Assembly (NCBI GenBank): GCA_014898425.1
Contig: RCSZ01000006.1
Span: 2,356,001 to 2,420,000, forward strand
Length of the DNA stretch: 64,000 nt
Direction: 5' to 3'
Source of the DNA: Botryotinia globosa
Lineage: Eukaryota > Ascomycota > Leotiomycetes > Helotiales > Sclerotiniaceae
Of the stretch, positions 25,475-41,200 are shown one piece after another. The notes beneath the pieces were generated by a model. It saw only the letters and a program-made list of their open reading frames with translations. It did no database searches and was not told the origin of the DNA. A program made the position numbers and the translations under genes. Within the stretch, counting starts at the first letter, position 1. The number at the start of each line of letters is the position of its first letter.

Positions 25475-28360
25475 ATAGTAGTAGTAGTAGTAGTATTTAT
25501 TAACATTTAGTGAGCTGGTATAAGTAGTAGTAGTAGTATTTATTAACATTCATCGAGCCAACTTAAAATCAACCCTGGGAATCTTTTAAGGGGTATAAGG
25601 ATATATTAAACTATAAACTCATTAATATTTTAGAAAACAATTTTTGTATATAGGGGTTAGGGTTTATTTAAAAAAAAAATTTATTAATTGAAGTAAAACT
25701 ATTAATATTTCAGAATTCTAAAAAACTAAATATAATTCTTTAGAAATAAGTAAATATGATATTATAAAGATATATATTTTGTAAGATGTATTGATATTAA
25801 AAAGAATTTTCATTGTATCTCTAATTACTATTTAAATTAGATAAAAGAAGAATAGAATTTAATTAAAAAGAAAAAAGCAAAAAGACAAGAAAAAATAAAG
25901 AAAAAGGAAAAGGAAATTAAATATTTTTGATGAGAACAAATGTTAGTATAAAACTGAATGATTTTAAAGAATTTAGTTAATATTAGTAATTGTAATATTA
26001 GAAATAAGAGATAATTGAAGGCTTTTGTTATTAATAAAAGTAAAAGTAAAAATAATTATTTGAATTATTTTTTGAATTAAATTAATGATTTATAATATAA
26101 TATTAAATATTGAGAAATGTTTTAATAATTGTAGGAGTATTCTAAATTAGTATTTTAGTAATAAAACTTTTTAAAATATTATATAAAATCTTTATATTCT
26201 ATATGTATAGCTAGAATATAATATAATGTTTTTTTTAATAAATTTAATTTTAAAGAAAGTTTAATTATATACATAAGGTTTTATTTATTATATATATCTA
26301 AAAGAATGGATTTTTTTTAAAATTGTTTTGTTTAATTATAGAATTCTTTACTAATAGTGTTTTTATTTTATTAATAATAGATATTAAAATAAATCCTAAA
26401 TTCCAAATGGATTTGTAGATTCTAAGATTAATAAGTTTGTAAATAGTTTTATTTTTTTAATATTTATATATTTAAGGAATCAGTAAACCTTAATATCAAA
26501 AATCTATATAATATTTTAATAAATATAAAAAATTTATTAAATAAAATCAAATATATTATTATATAAATATTAGATTATTGATATATCATTAATATAAAAT
26601 TATAGATATTATTTACTAAATAAAAGGATTCTTAAAGTATATTTGAGGTTTATATAAACTTCGATTATTCTTTATTTTAATATATTATATATTTATATTC
26701 AATAAATCTTTTTTTATTAATAATTTATTTAAAATTATTTAAAAAAATTAAAACTCTATTAGAAAAAAGATAAAATTATCATTTTTTAAAATTAGTAATT
26801 ATTATTTCTTTATTAATATTTTTTATTAGATTTGTTAAATATTCTAAAGAAAAATATAAAAACTGTAATATAAGATATATAATATTAAAAAGGTTTGTTT
26901 TTAGATATTGAATTTTGGTTTTAGATTTTTATTATTAATCAATTTTTTTATTCTTAATAATGAATGAGGATGTGATTTGATGAATTATAAGGTAAAAGAT
27001 ATTTATTAATTAAATATATATAATGAAATAAAATTGAATTTTATTTAATATTATATCAATAGATGAAATATCTATATCTTTAAAGAAAACAATTATTAAG
27101 ATAGTTTTTAAATTGAAAATATATTTTTAAATATTAGAATAAAATTTATTTTAATAGGTCGATATATTAATCTATTTGGAAAGAAATAACAAAATTATAA
27201 CTAGTATATTAAATATAAAATGATTTTATTTTATTACTAAATTATATTTCAGTTTTATAGAAAAAAAAGAATAATATAGATGATAATAGATTTATAAAAT
27301 TAAGATTAAAAAGTTATTAATTATTTTTGTGAGATTATAGATATAATATGCTATTGTTTGAGCTTTGATAGTTTTTATAGTAATATATTTTTTAAAAAAG
27401 AGTTTTTTATTAAATTAAATTCCAAATTATTTTAAAATAGATTATATTTTATTTTTGACTATAATGATTGATATAATAATAAACTTTTTATTAATGATAT
27501 AAAGGGAAATATAATCTCTTTTTTTTTAATAAAATAAATTATTTTAAATTCCTTAGAGGCAAAAGTAATTTTATTATTATTATTTTATTTAAGAATCTTT
27601 TTTATATTTCTTATTAAAATAAAAATATTAGAATTTCGGGATTAAAAGATTTAATATAAATAAAGATTATTAGTATATTCAAAAGATAATTTTATATTTT
27701 GTAATATAAGTTTAATTAAATATAGTATATATAGAATTAAATAGAAAGGGAAATTCTAGGGTATTTTATATTTAATTTTATAATTAAATATAATTAAATA
27801 TAATTAAATTCTTTAAATAAATTTGAATATATTGATTAATAAAAAAGAGTTCAATTAGTTTTAGAAAAGTCAAAAGTCAATTTTAACTACTTTTTTTTTA
27901 ATAATTTTCATTTTAAAAGTATATTAAAAGTATTTTGAATATTTATAATAATTATAATGATTTTTAATTTTTAGAAAAAGATAGTTTTTATATTATATAT
28001 AAAATAGATAATGAAATTTATAATAATTCTTTTAAAAAAGGCTTTTTTGTATTATAAATTGAGAATATTATTAATTAATATAATTTATAGTAAATTATAA
28101 ATGATAATTCTTTTAAGATCTTTTGAAATATAAAAAATAAATAAAATTGATTATCAAAAATAAATAAAGAATTTATTCTTTTTATTAATTTTGAATAATA
28201 TGATTATTTTAATAAACTTTTAGATTTATAAAAAAAACTGAATATTAAATATCGATTATAAAATCTATATAATATATTATTAATTATTAACTAATAAATC
28301 TTGAATATTTATATTATAATATAATTAATATTTAATAAAATATTAGAAATCCTAATAATA
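25475..28360 (-). mobile_element. LINE-type copy (X), cut by S element
   Basis: Colinear with 14775-17690 over about 2.85 kb on the minus strand. The 3' end carries two stacked simple-repeat tails, (AGT)n at 25475-25493 and again at 25513-25527 on the plus strand, each next to tatttattaacatt. The copy stops exactly where S element copy 2 begins (28361). Its upstream 5' half is not found beyond S copy 2. Confidence 0.5.
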
Positions 28361-29690
<1,330 letters not shown>

Positions 29691-32600
29691 AGTTGCTCAG
29701 ACCGATATAACAATCAAAAATTGAGATATCTTTAGAATTTCAATTTTTAAATTTATAGAAATACTTTTTATATATTTTTAAATCTTTTTATTTAATTTCA
29801 TAATTGTAATTATAATGATATTGTTGAATAATAAATTTAAAATCTTAAAATGATTTTCTCAATTATAAAACTGTAGATTTATATATTTCAAAGTTTTATA
29901 ATTTATAATGAATATCAATCTTCAAAATATAAATATAAAGACAAAATAAGTATTTATTTATTTTTATCTTTCGATATCAATTATTATAATTGAAATAATT
30001 TTAATATTATTTTAAATGTACTAAATATTTTTGAATATAATATTAAGAATAAATATATACTTGTTATAAATTTTGTAATTTTCTTTAATATTTTCTTCAA
30101 TATTTTATATGAATATTTTTAAAATATGATTTAGAAAGGAATTTATATGTTTAATAGTTAATTTTATAATTATTTTAGTTTTTAGAAGTTTTTTTTAAAT
30201 TTGTATTCAATTTCTTTCATATTCTATTTATTATTAATTTTAAAATCTCTATAAAAATAATAACATTTGATAATATTAAAGGGTTTAAAAATGATATGGT
30301 ATTTGATAAATTTTGAATTATATTATTTAAAAAGATTTTTTATGATTTTATAATGAATAAAAGTATTATTATAATTTATATTTCATATTAAAATAGAGGA
30401 TTATTTATAAACTATAAATATCTTTTTCTATTCAAGTAATTCTTTTTTTTTTGTTATAATAAAAATTAATAGAAGTTATTAAAAACTTGTTTTTGATTGA
30501 TATTTTAAATATAATATTTATAGTTATAAATCAAATTTTTGTTTTAATAAATAATAGTATTTATAATTTATTTATAATAAAAACATTAAGAAATAATGTT
30601 ATAAATATTAAATATTATGTTTTTGATTCTTTTTAAGATCTGATATAATTATATCATTGTAAACAAAGTTATTTTGTTTTCAAATTTAAATAACAAAGTT
30701 TTTTTTATTAATAAAGTATATATTTAAACTAAAAAACTTTAGTTTATATTAAACTTTTTAATTATGAAATTAATAGGTATATTAATAGAATTATTTAAAT
30801 TATTTTATTTATTGAAATAAATTATTTTTATATTTTTAAAATATTAATGATGTTTTCTAGTTTATTAAAAAAAATTTAATGATTAAGAATATTATATTTT
30901 AATATAATATAAATCAATTGCTTTTTATATTTATTATGATAATAAAATAAAAAAGTATATAAGTTTTCTTGACGTTAATTTTATTGTATTATTTTAATAT
31001 ATTAATTATTATACATTATTTGAGGTTAGTTATAATAAATATTTTTTAATTTTATAATAATAAAATAATAATATTGATTTTTTTATTGAAAATAAATTAT
31101 AAGTTACTCAGAAAACAAAAGAGATTTAATATAAGTTTAATTATCAAGTTTATAGAGATAAAAATATTTAATATTATTATAGTTATAAAATTTATTTTTA
31201 AATGTAAGTTTAATCAAATTATCATTATATATAAATAAATAAATAAAAACCTTTTTGGTATTTAATTAAATTTTAGTTTAAAAAGAATTTGAAGTTTTTG
31301 TAATTACAGTTTAAATATTAATTTTTTAATTATTCAAAATTTTCAAAAAAATCCCTTTTTAAATTTATTTTTAACAAATTAAATATTTTGAAAAGAAAAT
31401 AAAACTTTTATCAATATTAATATAATATTTTAGGTGTTGTAATAAAATTAATAAGTCGAATACCCCACTTTCGGGCCACCCCTCTTTCGGGCCACCCTTT
31501 CACACCAAAAATCACTTTTTTGATTTATCAATATCTTTATTAATATTGAATATAATTCAATAAAAATTTATATATATATAATTCGAACTATTTAAAGTTT
31601 ATATTAGAATTTTTAGAATTTTAGGATTTTTTTAGATCGATTTCTAGAGCTTCAAAATATCGATTTTCAATTCACATACAAATCACATATAAATTTAAAT
31701 TTATATAAAATCTTTAATAACTTTTTAACAATAATTATTAAAAGAAAATTATATATCTTTTTGAAAAATTTAAATCTCAATCTATATAGAAATTATAAAA
31801 AAATAAAAATAAAATGAATAAATATAGAGATATAGTATAAAGTGAGTTAAGAGTAGTATAAATAATCCCTGCAATTTTAAAGGTACCCCTTTAAATATTT
31901 ATTTATAAGGAATATTTTATTTTTTCAAGATTTTCCAAACTGAATATCTTATAAATATATAATAAATTTTATAGTTTATTTTTAATTATTTTTCTTTAAA
32001 AGTTTATTTAGATTTTATAAAATTTTAAATTTATATGTGATTTGTATACAAATTAAAATCGTTATTTTGAAGCTTTAGAAATCGATCCAAAAAAATCCTA
32101 AAAGTCTAAAAATTTCAGAATAGATTTAAAACAATTCGAATTATATAGATTTAAATTTTTTTAAAATTATATTCAATATTGATAAGATATTAATAGATTA
32201 AAAAGGTAATTTTTGGTGTAAAAGGGTGGCCCAAAAAAGGGGTGGCCCGAAAGTAGAGTGGTCGACTTATTTAATTGTTTAGATAATATAGTTTTCAAAT
32301 TTGTTAGGTTAATATTGATAGAAGTATTTTTATATATAAAATAATTTTGTGATTTTCAATTTTTAATAAATCGATATTATATATATTTCAAAATTATAAA
32401 TAATTATAAATATACAAATACAAAATTATTTAGATTATAATTACTATATTTCAATCAATCTTTGGGATTCTATAAATTCTAAAAAGATTAATTAGTTTTA
32501 AATTATGATTCATATATATAAATATGCAAATTTTTATAAATAATAATGTTAATCTATTCATAATAAAAATCTTTCTTTAAATCAATATAAATAGTAATAA

Positions 32601-35323
32601 TATTTTTAATAATTTTATTTATAAAATAAAATAAATTATTCATCTCATTTTTCCTAATATCTCTTTTATCCCAGAATAAAATATAATCTTATTAAAATAA
32701 TCTTATTTTAAAATTCTAAAATTAAAATTAGATAAACTCTTTGTTTTAATTTAAATTAGTATAATCTGTTTTTTCAATTCTCTTTTTTTTATGAATAAAA
32801 AAATAATTAAAGTTTATATTATCAACTTTATAATAATAATAAACTTTATTATACATATAATCAGCAAATTTAATAAAGGAAATAGGGAAATAATATTATA
32901 ATAAATCTTTAAATATAAGAAAGTTTATTAAAATCATTTCTATAAATATATTTTCAAAAAAAGTCCTATTGATAATTTGGGGTTTTTATACTGTAATATA
33001 TTAAGCAAAATAAAATTATTAAAAAAATATTATAAATAGGGTTTAAAAAAATAAAATACTTTATAGAGTTATTAATTAATGTAAATTATGGAGTAATTTG
33101 AAATCACTATTTCTATATATCAATAATATTGTTATTAAAGATATTATAAAGAAGGTAAAGGTTTAATATAAAAAGACTTTTATTTATTTTATTATTATAA
33201 ATAATCTTGAATAAAACTTATTCAAAAATTGAAATAGATTAGATATTTTAAAGTAATGTTTATTTATATTAATAGAAAAGGTAAAATCTAATATAATTAA
33301 AATCTTTAATATTTTGGTAAAAATAGATTATATTATAGTATGTATATTTAAAATTTGTTGGTTAGTAGTTAAATATGTTATTTGTAGTTTATATACTTGT
33401 TGTATGGTATTTAATTTGTTTTTGTATATTTAAAAGTTTGGTAAGATTATTATATTATTTAAGGTTAATAAGAAGAATAAATTTTCTATTTATTTTTAAT
33501 AATTAATTACTTTAATTTTAATATTAAAAATTTTTCGAAGAAATTATAATCTATTAATTAATATAGATTGTATTAATTAATGAAAAATTTAATTTTTAAT
33601 ATAAAGAAGTTTTATTTAAAAAAAACTATTATAAAACTAATCATCTATTTTATTTATAATATAAAAACTATCTTTTACTAAGAATTAAAGATTATTATAA
33701 TTATTATAAATATCTAAGGGATTTTTGATTTTTTTAAAACAATAACTATTAAGAAGAATAATGATATAAATTAATTCCTGATTTTTTGGAAATTAATGAA
33801 CTCTTTTTTTATCAACTAATTTATTTGAATGAAATTAGAAAATTTAATTATATTTAATTATAATATAGAATATTTTAAAGCTTCTTTTTCTTTAATATTA
33901 TATATTATATTTAATAGAATTCATTTTGTAAAATATTAAATTCTATCTTGAATATATCAATAATTTAAAATTTTATTAAAATTTAAATTTTTTGGTTTCT
34001 AATATTTTTGGATTCCAATATTTTTGTTATAATAAATAATATAAAAAAGATTTTAAGATAAAATAATAATAATAAAAAATCTTTATAAAAAATTCAATAA
34101 TATATTTCATTAAATGAAAAAATTATATTTTTATTATATTATTAATAAAAGTTTTATTATAATATTAATTATTACTCTATAAAAAAATATAATCAATTTT
34201 GAAATAATTAGAAATCTAATTCAATTATAATCATAGTTTTAAGAAATATATAATAATTTTGATTATTAGAATTAGAATAGTTGTATATTATATTCATAAT
34301 TTTATGAAAAAATTAATAGCTTTTTAATTTTAATATTATATAAACTAATAACTACATATATGATTCTTTTATTTATTTCTAAAATAAAAATATAATATAA
34401 TTGTAAAACAAAATCATTTTGTATTTTATATATCAATTACAATTTTACTGTTTCTTTTAAATAGGATAATATATTGATTTTTCAAATAAATATGTAATTT
34501 TGTAATTATGAATATTCTTTTTATATAAAAAATCGTTTTTATTATTTTTTTCTTTGAAATTTGAATACTCTTTTAATCAATATTATATTGAATAATATCA
34601 AACTTTATTTTACTATATATATCTAAATAATAAATATTTAATATTCTATAATTTATCTAATATTATCCCTATTTGTTATTAGAAATAGACAAATTTAATA
34701 TTAATAGATTTCTAAAATAAAAATCTAATATTTAGAGATTTTTTTTTTTAATATTATATAATTTATATTAAAATCTTTATATTTTTCTTTAAAATATAAA
34801 ATCAATTCAATAAATATCATTGATAAAAAAATTGTTATAATTAATTTTAAAAAATGATAATTTCAATGTTCTTTTAATAAAATTTTGATTTTCCTAAATA
34901 ATTTCAAATAAAAATAAAATAAAAAGGAATTTGTGAAATATATATATATAATCTATTAAAATGAAAAACAATTAATTATAGATTTTAATACAATCAATTA
35001 TATTTTTTATATCTTTAATATAAAAATAGTTTAAATATATATAAATTTCAAATATATTTTGTGAAGTCTTTTATTTATTCAATATTATTTATAACTTTAT
35101 ATAAATAATATTTTGATGATCTAATATTTATATAATAATATATTAGATTCTTTATAATAAACTTTCTATATTTATTAAAATATTATATAAATCTTTGATA
35201 TTAAAATTTATCAAATTTTCAAATATATCAGAATTAAAAAAACAAGATAATTAATAAATTTATTGATTTCAACTTTTATAAATCTATTCAAAATCTAGAA
35301 TTTATTTCAAAATGTATTATGAA
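29691..35323 (+). mobile_element. LINE-type copy (X) with fold-back insertion
   Basis: Starts ttgctcagaccgatataaca, matching the 5' end of family X, and continues in the same orientation as 9001-12702. It contains the fold-back element at 31450-32271. It extends further than the copy at 9001: 33800-35320 aligns with the complement of 17100-15620. At 35324 it is replaced by an S element start. No frame of useful length survives. Confidence 0.5.
31450..32271. mobile_element. Fold-back element with ~300-bp inverted arms
   Basis: The two arms are inverted copies. The left arm runs aataagtcgaataccccact, then ttcgggccacccct twice, then caccaaaaatcac, and continues to about 31750. The right arm from about 31960 ends ggtggcccgaaagtagagtg and gtcgacttatt. 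Matching continues inside (for example ttctagagcttcaaaatatc against gatattttgaagctttagaa-type sequence at 32060-32090). Total about 820 bp with no coding capacity. Likely a non-autonomous DNA element (MITE/fold-back). Exact termini and target duplication are unclear. Confidence 0.65.
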
Positions 35324-36256
35324 TCCCTAACATACAGGATTTAAAATACGGTTCATAACTGGAAGCTGATTGGTCGAGAAAAAGTACGGATGCCTCATAT
35401 AGCGAACATCAAAATTCTAGAATATAAGAAAAATAAGAAAAACAACAAATCAAGTGTAGAGGATTGATAAAATGAAATTGAAAGATATTATAGAGTTCTA
35501 TAAATTGAAAGCTTTTTATTAATATAATTTTTATATTAATAAGTTATAATTAATCAAAGAAATAATTAATTAAAGAGTAAATTAAAGAGATTAAAGATTT
35601 AAAAAATTTGAAGAATTGAATAAATGTTTTTGATTGGTTCGGAGGTTTGGAATTTATATTGTTCTATCGATTAATCACTTTAAATATATATTAGATATAT
35701 AATAATAATAAATTAAATCGATTTGAAGTATAATTATAAGAATTATATTTATTTTATATATTTTATATATTTTATATATTTTATATATTTTATATATTTT
35801 ATATATTTTATATATTTTAACTGAGTAATGACATTGCTTAATTAAATATTAAGATTTATAAATAAATTAAATTAAAAGATTATTTGATAATTATAAAAGT
35901 AAACATTTTGAAGAAATACTTTGTTTAATTATATATTGTTATATAAAATAATCAATTTTGTAATAATTTATAATAAAAAAGATAAGGAATTAGAAAGAAA
36001 AGGGGATTAGAAAAAGGAAGGGATTAGATTTACTAGATTTACTAGATTTATTAGATCTCTTAAATTCATTAAATTTATTAGATTTATTAGATTTATTAGA
36101 TTTATTAGATTTATTAGATTTATTAGATTTATTAGATTTATTAGATTTATTAGAAGAATAAAAGAATAAAAATAAATAAAAATAAAAAAATAAAAGAAAA
36201 GAGAATAAGAAAATAAATAAAAATAAAAAATAAAATAATAAAATAATGAAAGAAAA
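35324..36256 (+). mobile_element. S element copy 3, 3'-truncated
   Basis: Starts tccctaacatacaggattta, the same edge as at 12703, and includes the less mutated leader 'ataactggaagctgattggtcg'. It continues to the purine block and an imperfect 9-bp minisatellite (about 36030-36153). The trinucleotide array and terminal stem-loop of the other copies are missing; a TRIM-like element follows immediately. A separate (ttttatata)n run of about 68 bp lies at 35752-35819. Confidence 0.45.
35752..35819. repeat. 9-bp minisatellite (ttttatata)n, ~7.5 units
   Basis: Perfect short tandem run inside S element copy 3, absent from S copy 1. It is a further nonameric array with a different unit. Confidence 0.9.
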
Positions 36257-36782
36257 TGTCACGTGCATAGAAACCAATAGAAATCGTAAGCTTTATCATT
36301 ATGCCACGCACGCAATCTAATCTAAAAAACATAGTATCAGGGATTAAATCTAATAACTTACTATTATATATATATTCTAATAGAGCTCCCCTTTTTTATT
36401 CTTTTTGTTTCGAAAAGATTAATAATTATGGAGAATATTTATTTATATAATTAACTATATGATTTATAATACAATTGTATTATCTAATATCTTCACTATT
36501 AATAATCAATTATTAATGAATTCAGAATATTCAATCATTAAGTAGATATATCCTTGTTTCTAATCTATTTCTTAATAAGAAATCCATTCTAAATTAAGCA
36601 AGTTTTAATTAGAGATCCTAGAATAGTATCCATTTAGTTAAATCCTTGATATTCTATTATGTGTATAGAAACCAATAGAAGTTGTAAGTTTTACTATTAC
36701 GCCATGTATGCAATCTGATCTAAAAGGCATAGTATCAGGGATTGAAGTTCTGATAGCTTACTACTATATATATATCCTAACA
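36257..36782 (-). mobile_element. TRIM-like miniature LTR element, copy 3
   Basis: Reverse-orientation copy of 526 bp and the least RIP-mutated of the three. Terminal direct repeats lie at 36257-36382 and 36655-36782; read on the minus strand the unit starts TGTTAGGATA and ends CTATGCACGTGACA. The purine tract (minus-strand aaagaataaaaaaggggagc) lies next to the downstream repeat. No matching 5-base flanks were found (gaaaa / aacgc), so it may have recombined or lost one flank with the truncated S element on its left. Confidence 0.7.
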
Positions 36783-37674
36783 AACGCTTACTATTATATT
36801 AATCAAATACACAGCTCTTTAAAAAATTCAAATATTAAATATTAAATCAATTATTCTTCTTTTATTCAATTTATTTTATAAAGATTAATAGACTCATTTC
36901 TAATATAGATATAAATATATAAATATAAAGCTTTACAATTAGATAATAATATACAATAAAAATTTGAATATATTTAGACTTTATAATACCTACATTTCAA
37001 TTAAATATTATAATATTTTAAACAAACTCCATAGAATCCTTATATCAATATATATCTCTAATAATATACTTAAATTTTTCTAATTTCTTCAATACTACAT
37101 CTAATAATATACAAAAATATATTTTAAATTCAATACATCAATTTTCAATATTAATTTTAAATGCTATTTATATTATATTAAATATTTCATTAATATACTA
37201 CAATTTCATTTTTCGATACAAATATTAATTAAATTAAAAAACAACAAAATAAATAGCAAGAAATTCATTAATAATGAACAAATATATATTATAAAAAATC
37301 AAAATGTTATTTATTATTCTAATAAATATACTTACTTTATTATCTAATTCAAAATAATCTAAATTTTGAGAATAAAATATAAAATATCTATTAATATAAG
37401 ATTTTATTATATAAAAGCTTATATTATTTATAATAATTATGAAAATTATTTTATTATAAAACTTATAGTTAATAACTTTATTTTATTTATTAATATATTA
37501 TTATTAATATTATTTGAAGATAAAGTTTGATTATATATTTATATAAATAGTAATATATTAGATATTATAAAAAACTGATTTTATCTTATAATTTATATAA
37601 TAGAAAAAGTATTGATAATATTTTAAATTGTTTTAATCATTTGATTATAATTCTTGAATTAATTAATAGATATA
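36783..37674. repeat. AT-rich, unclassified
   Basis: No recognisable element edge, repeat unit or coding frame was found in this stretch. Composition matches the rest of the decayed block. Confidence 0.5.
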
Positions 37675-38144
37675 CAGTACTAGGGCACTTCTATTTAGTC
37701 GACAGTCATTTTGCACCAAAACTCATCATTTAAATATATTTGTTTTTAAACAAAATTATATATTTATTTTTGAAATAATTATATCAATTTATTTATTTTT
37801 ATATTTTCTTTAATAAAAATTATTTATTTTATTTTTAGAAACTTTATATATTATAAAATATTTATTTAATATTTTAAAATTCGAATATATTAGAAATTAC
37901 AGCCAAAATAAGCGAATTCTCAAAAACTTTTTGATAAGAAAATTTTAAAAATATATATTATATCTATTAATTCTTAAAAAAAAGGAAAATCTTATTATAA
38001 ATATTATTTATGTATAAGTAATTAAATTATTGAATTTATTCAAAAAAAACTATTCAAAAGAATAATAATCTAATTTCTAAAAAGTAATAAAATGGTGTAT
38101 TTGAGTGTATTTTTAAGATCGATCAAATAGAAGTGGACGATTAC
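37675..38144 (+). mobile_element. Small TIR element split by the gypsy insertion
   Basis: The left terminus after TA is cagtactagggcacttctat. The right end at 38115-38144 (gatcaaatagaagtggacga then ttac) is its imperfect inverse. The last bases of the right terminus lie beyond the gypsy element, at 44709-44710, followed by TA. The gypsy element therefore inserted into the extreme right TIR. Interior about 400 bp, AT-rich, non-coding. A related terminus occurs at 25431. TA target and CAG start are compatible with a pogo/Fot1-type MITE. Confidence 0.55.
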
Positions 38145-38294
38145 TGTCACGGCGCCAACTACATTGCCTTTGTGCCTTAGATATAAACCCTTAGCATACT
38201 CTTAGCATACTCTACTTCCTATAATAAAGCCTCAATCTTTTATAACATTTAAAACCCTTATAGTATAATATAAATCTTTATCTATATTTTGATA
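38145..38294 (+). repeat. 5' LTR of gypsy element
   Basis: Starts TGTCACGGCGCCAAC and ends at ...ttttgata, the position matching ccctgaca in the other LTR. Length 150 bp. Its left part is better preserved than that of the 3' LTR; its right part is more mutated. Confidence 0.85.
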
Positions 38295-41200
38295 ATTTAT
38301 ATCATTTATTTAGAAACTATTATAACTTTATTTTAAAATATTTATTCAAATCGCATTCTAATCGCTTTAATCACTCTGATTTTATTGAAATTATAATCCG
38401 ATTGTATTAATTAAATTATTATTGATCCATTATAAATAACTTTGTTATTTCAATAAAATTATTTGATTATATTAATTATATTTATATTGATTTATTATTA
38501 AAAATTCTATAAGATTATTCTGTGATTATAAAAGTTTTCTGAAGATGACTAATTAAGTGATTATATTTAGTTTATCTTTATAATTTCTTTTTTTGAATTA
38601 TATTATTAATTCTATTCAAATTAATATTTTCTTATTTACAGATTTATTCAATAATCTAAATACTATATATTTTACAATTATTTAAATTATATTTATTTTG
38701 ATCAAAACAATTACAATTTTATTACAAGAATAAATCGCTATAGTATATATTCAAATCAATAAAATTCAATTAAAGATTATTAAATTATAAGATATAATTG
38801 AGATATTAAAGATTACTATTTATAATAATCCAAAAGTTTTATCTTACCCAAAACATTTCATTTTTTCTAAAAAATTTAGTAATAATAAATAAAATATTAT
38901 AAAATATTAAAATTAATATATAATGTTTTATAATATAATTAATTATTATTTAATTACAAATTACAAAAATGAATTAGAATTCTAATGAATTATATTTTTC
39001 ATTAGTTTATTTTCTAATTCAATTTATACAAATAATTAAATATACTTCGATATAATTACAAATAATCTATATAATTTCGATCTCTAGTCTTTTAGATAAT
39101 ATATTATAACAAACATCTAGAATAAATTGAATAAATAATATTAAATTCTTAATTTTTTATAAAAGGTCTTTATAGATTATAACAAATATAAAATAATTTT
39201 TTTTATTTAATAATTTCATTACTGAATTTAAATAACTTGTTATTAAATATAAAAAAACCATTAAATCATAAATCATTGATTTTAAACTTAAAGTTTTACA
39301 AAAATTGATTGATATTTCAATTAATTGTTTTAATAAATTTTTTACTATTAATATTAATATATAAATAATCTAAAAATAAAATATCTATAATAATCTAAAA
39401 AAGAAAATTTATCTTAATAATTAATATAAAAACTAAAATACTAATTTCAATTATAATTAATAAAAATATTACAATAAAAAGCCAGTTTTAATTGTAACTC
39501 TTTTTATATTAAAGCTATTTAATAACTCTATATAATTGAATATTATTTAATAAGATTAATATCTTTCATTTTATTATATTCGGAAATAATATATCAACCT
39601 TAATCTTTGCCTTTATTATAAGAAATCTAATTATATTAAAAACAATTGTAATAAAAAACAAATTAATAATATAAATAATAATATCAATATTAATATAAAA
39701 TATAACCCCTATATTAATTATTTCCCTATAATCAATTAATATTAGAATCCTAGATTTTATTATAATACCATTAACTTTTTATATCAAAGTTTATTCTTAT
39801 CTATTAATTGTTTTTCAATTATATTATTATATTATATTTCATTAATCCTCTTTAATTTTATTCAAAAACTTAATTTGAAAGAGTATATTAAGAAACTTAT
39901 TTATTCAAAGAAAAATAAAATTCAATTTCTTAGTCTAATATATCAAAAGATTAATTTTGATTTATAATTATAAATCAAGATTTTTTATAAGAAATTTATT
40001 TTCATAAATTAAAAAATCAATTATATTTAAGTATTCTTTATATTTTAAAATAATAAATAACAAATCTTTTAAAATCTTAATAAAAATCTTCTTTATATTT
40101 AATATAATTATTCCATTTATTAGTTTTATAAATAATGGAATTATAAACTATAGCTTTATTAATAAAAAAATTATCTTTAAATTTCGAATATTTATATACT
40201 CTTTTTTTTATACCCATTATTTATTTCTAATTAATAAAAAACTCTTTAATATTCTTTTCTAATATATACTTTTGAATATATAAATCAATAATTACAAAAA
40301 GATTAATTTGTTTTATATTATTACTCTATCAATTATAAATCCAATAATTCTTGATTTTCTCTAATTTCAATATTATAATCTTATTATCAATTGATTAATA
40401 ATAATATTCAAGTTTATATTTATATATTACTTAAAATATTATTATTCTATTAATATTATAGCAATTATTATTCTTGATATATTTAATAATTACAAAATAA
40501 TTTTGCTAAAAAATAATAAAATTATATTAATCAATTCTAAATTGCTTTTATAAAAGCTTATTTTGAGATTAATCTTTACAAAAAACATTATTGATAAAAA
40601 CTTTAAAATTAAATCCTTATTATTCTGAAATTAATCAATGATTTTTAAATTTATTAAAATCTCGAATATTCAAAGAAATCTTAATACCATTAATTTTAAT
40701 ATATCTAATACAAATTCTTATTATATTCACTATATTAATAATAAAATAAATATTTAAATCAAAATAATCTTCAGACGATTATCCTTAAAACCAATTTTAA
40801 TTTGATTTATTACCAATTCCAAAAAATATAAAAAACTATTATAAAATCAAAATATTCTACCCTTATTACTATCATCACTATTGAATTCCTCAAACAACTC
40901 ATTTAACATTATACAAAACATTTATTTCGAAATATAAAATATAAAGTTTTTTATAACTAATAGCTTTATATAATTCTATAAAAACAATAATATTTATATT
41001 ACAAAAATATTTAGAAATAAATTAAATAAAATTTATAATCTACACTATATAATAATTGAAAATTCTATTTAATTACATTAAAACTTAATAAATAATAATA
41101 TTAATAAGTTTATAGAAAAAATAAATCAATTTATTCTTTTCATATTAAAAATCCAAAATAAACTACTTTTCTAACTTTATAATCTATATTCAAAATTCCT

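Noticed and set aside
35990..36332. Minus-strand protein with Asn-Lys-Ser repeats
   Set aside because: Translation of the 9-bp minisatellite inside a decayed element; no conserved domain or gene context.
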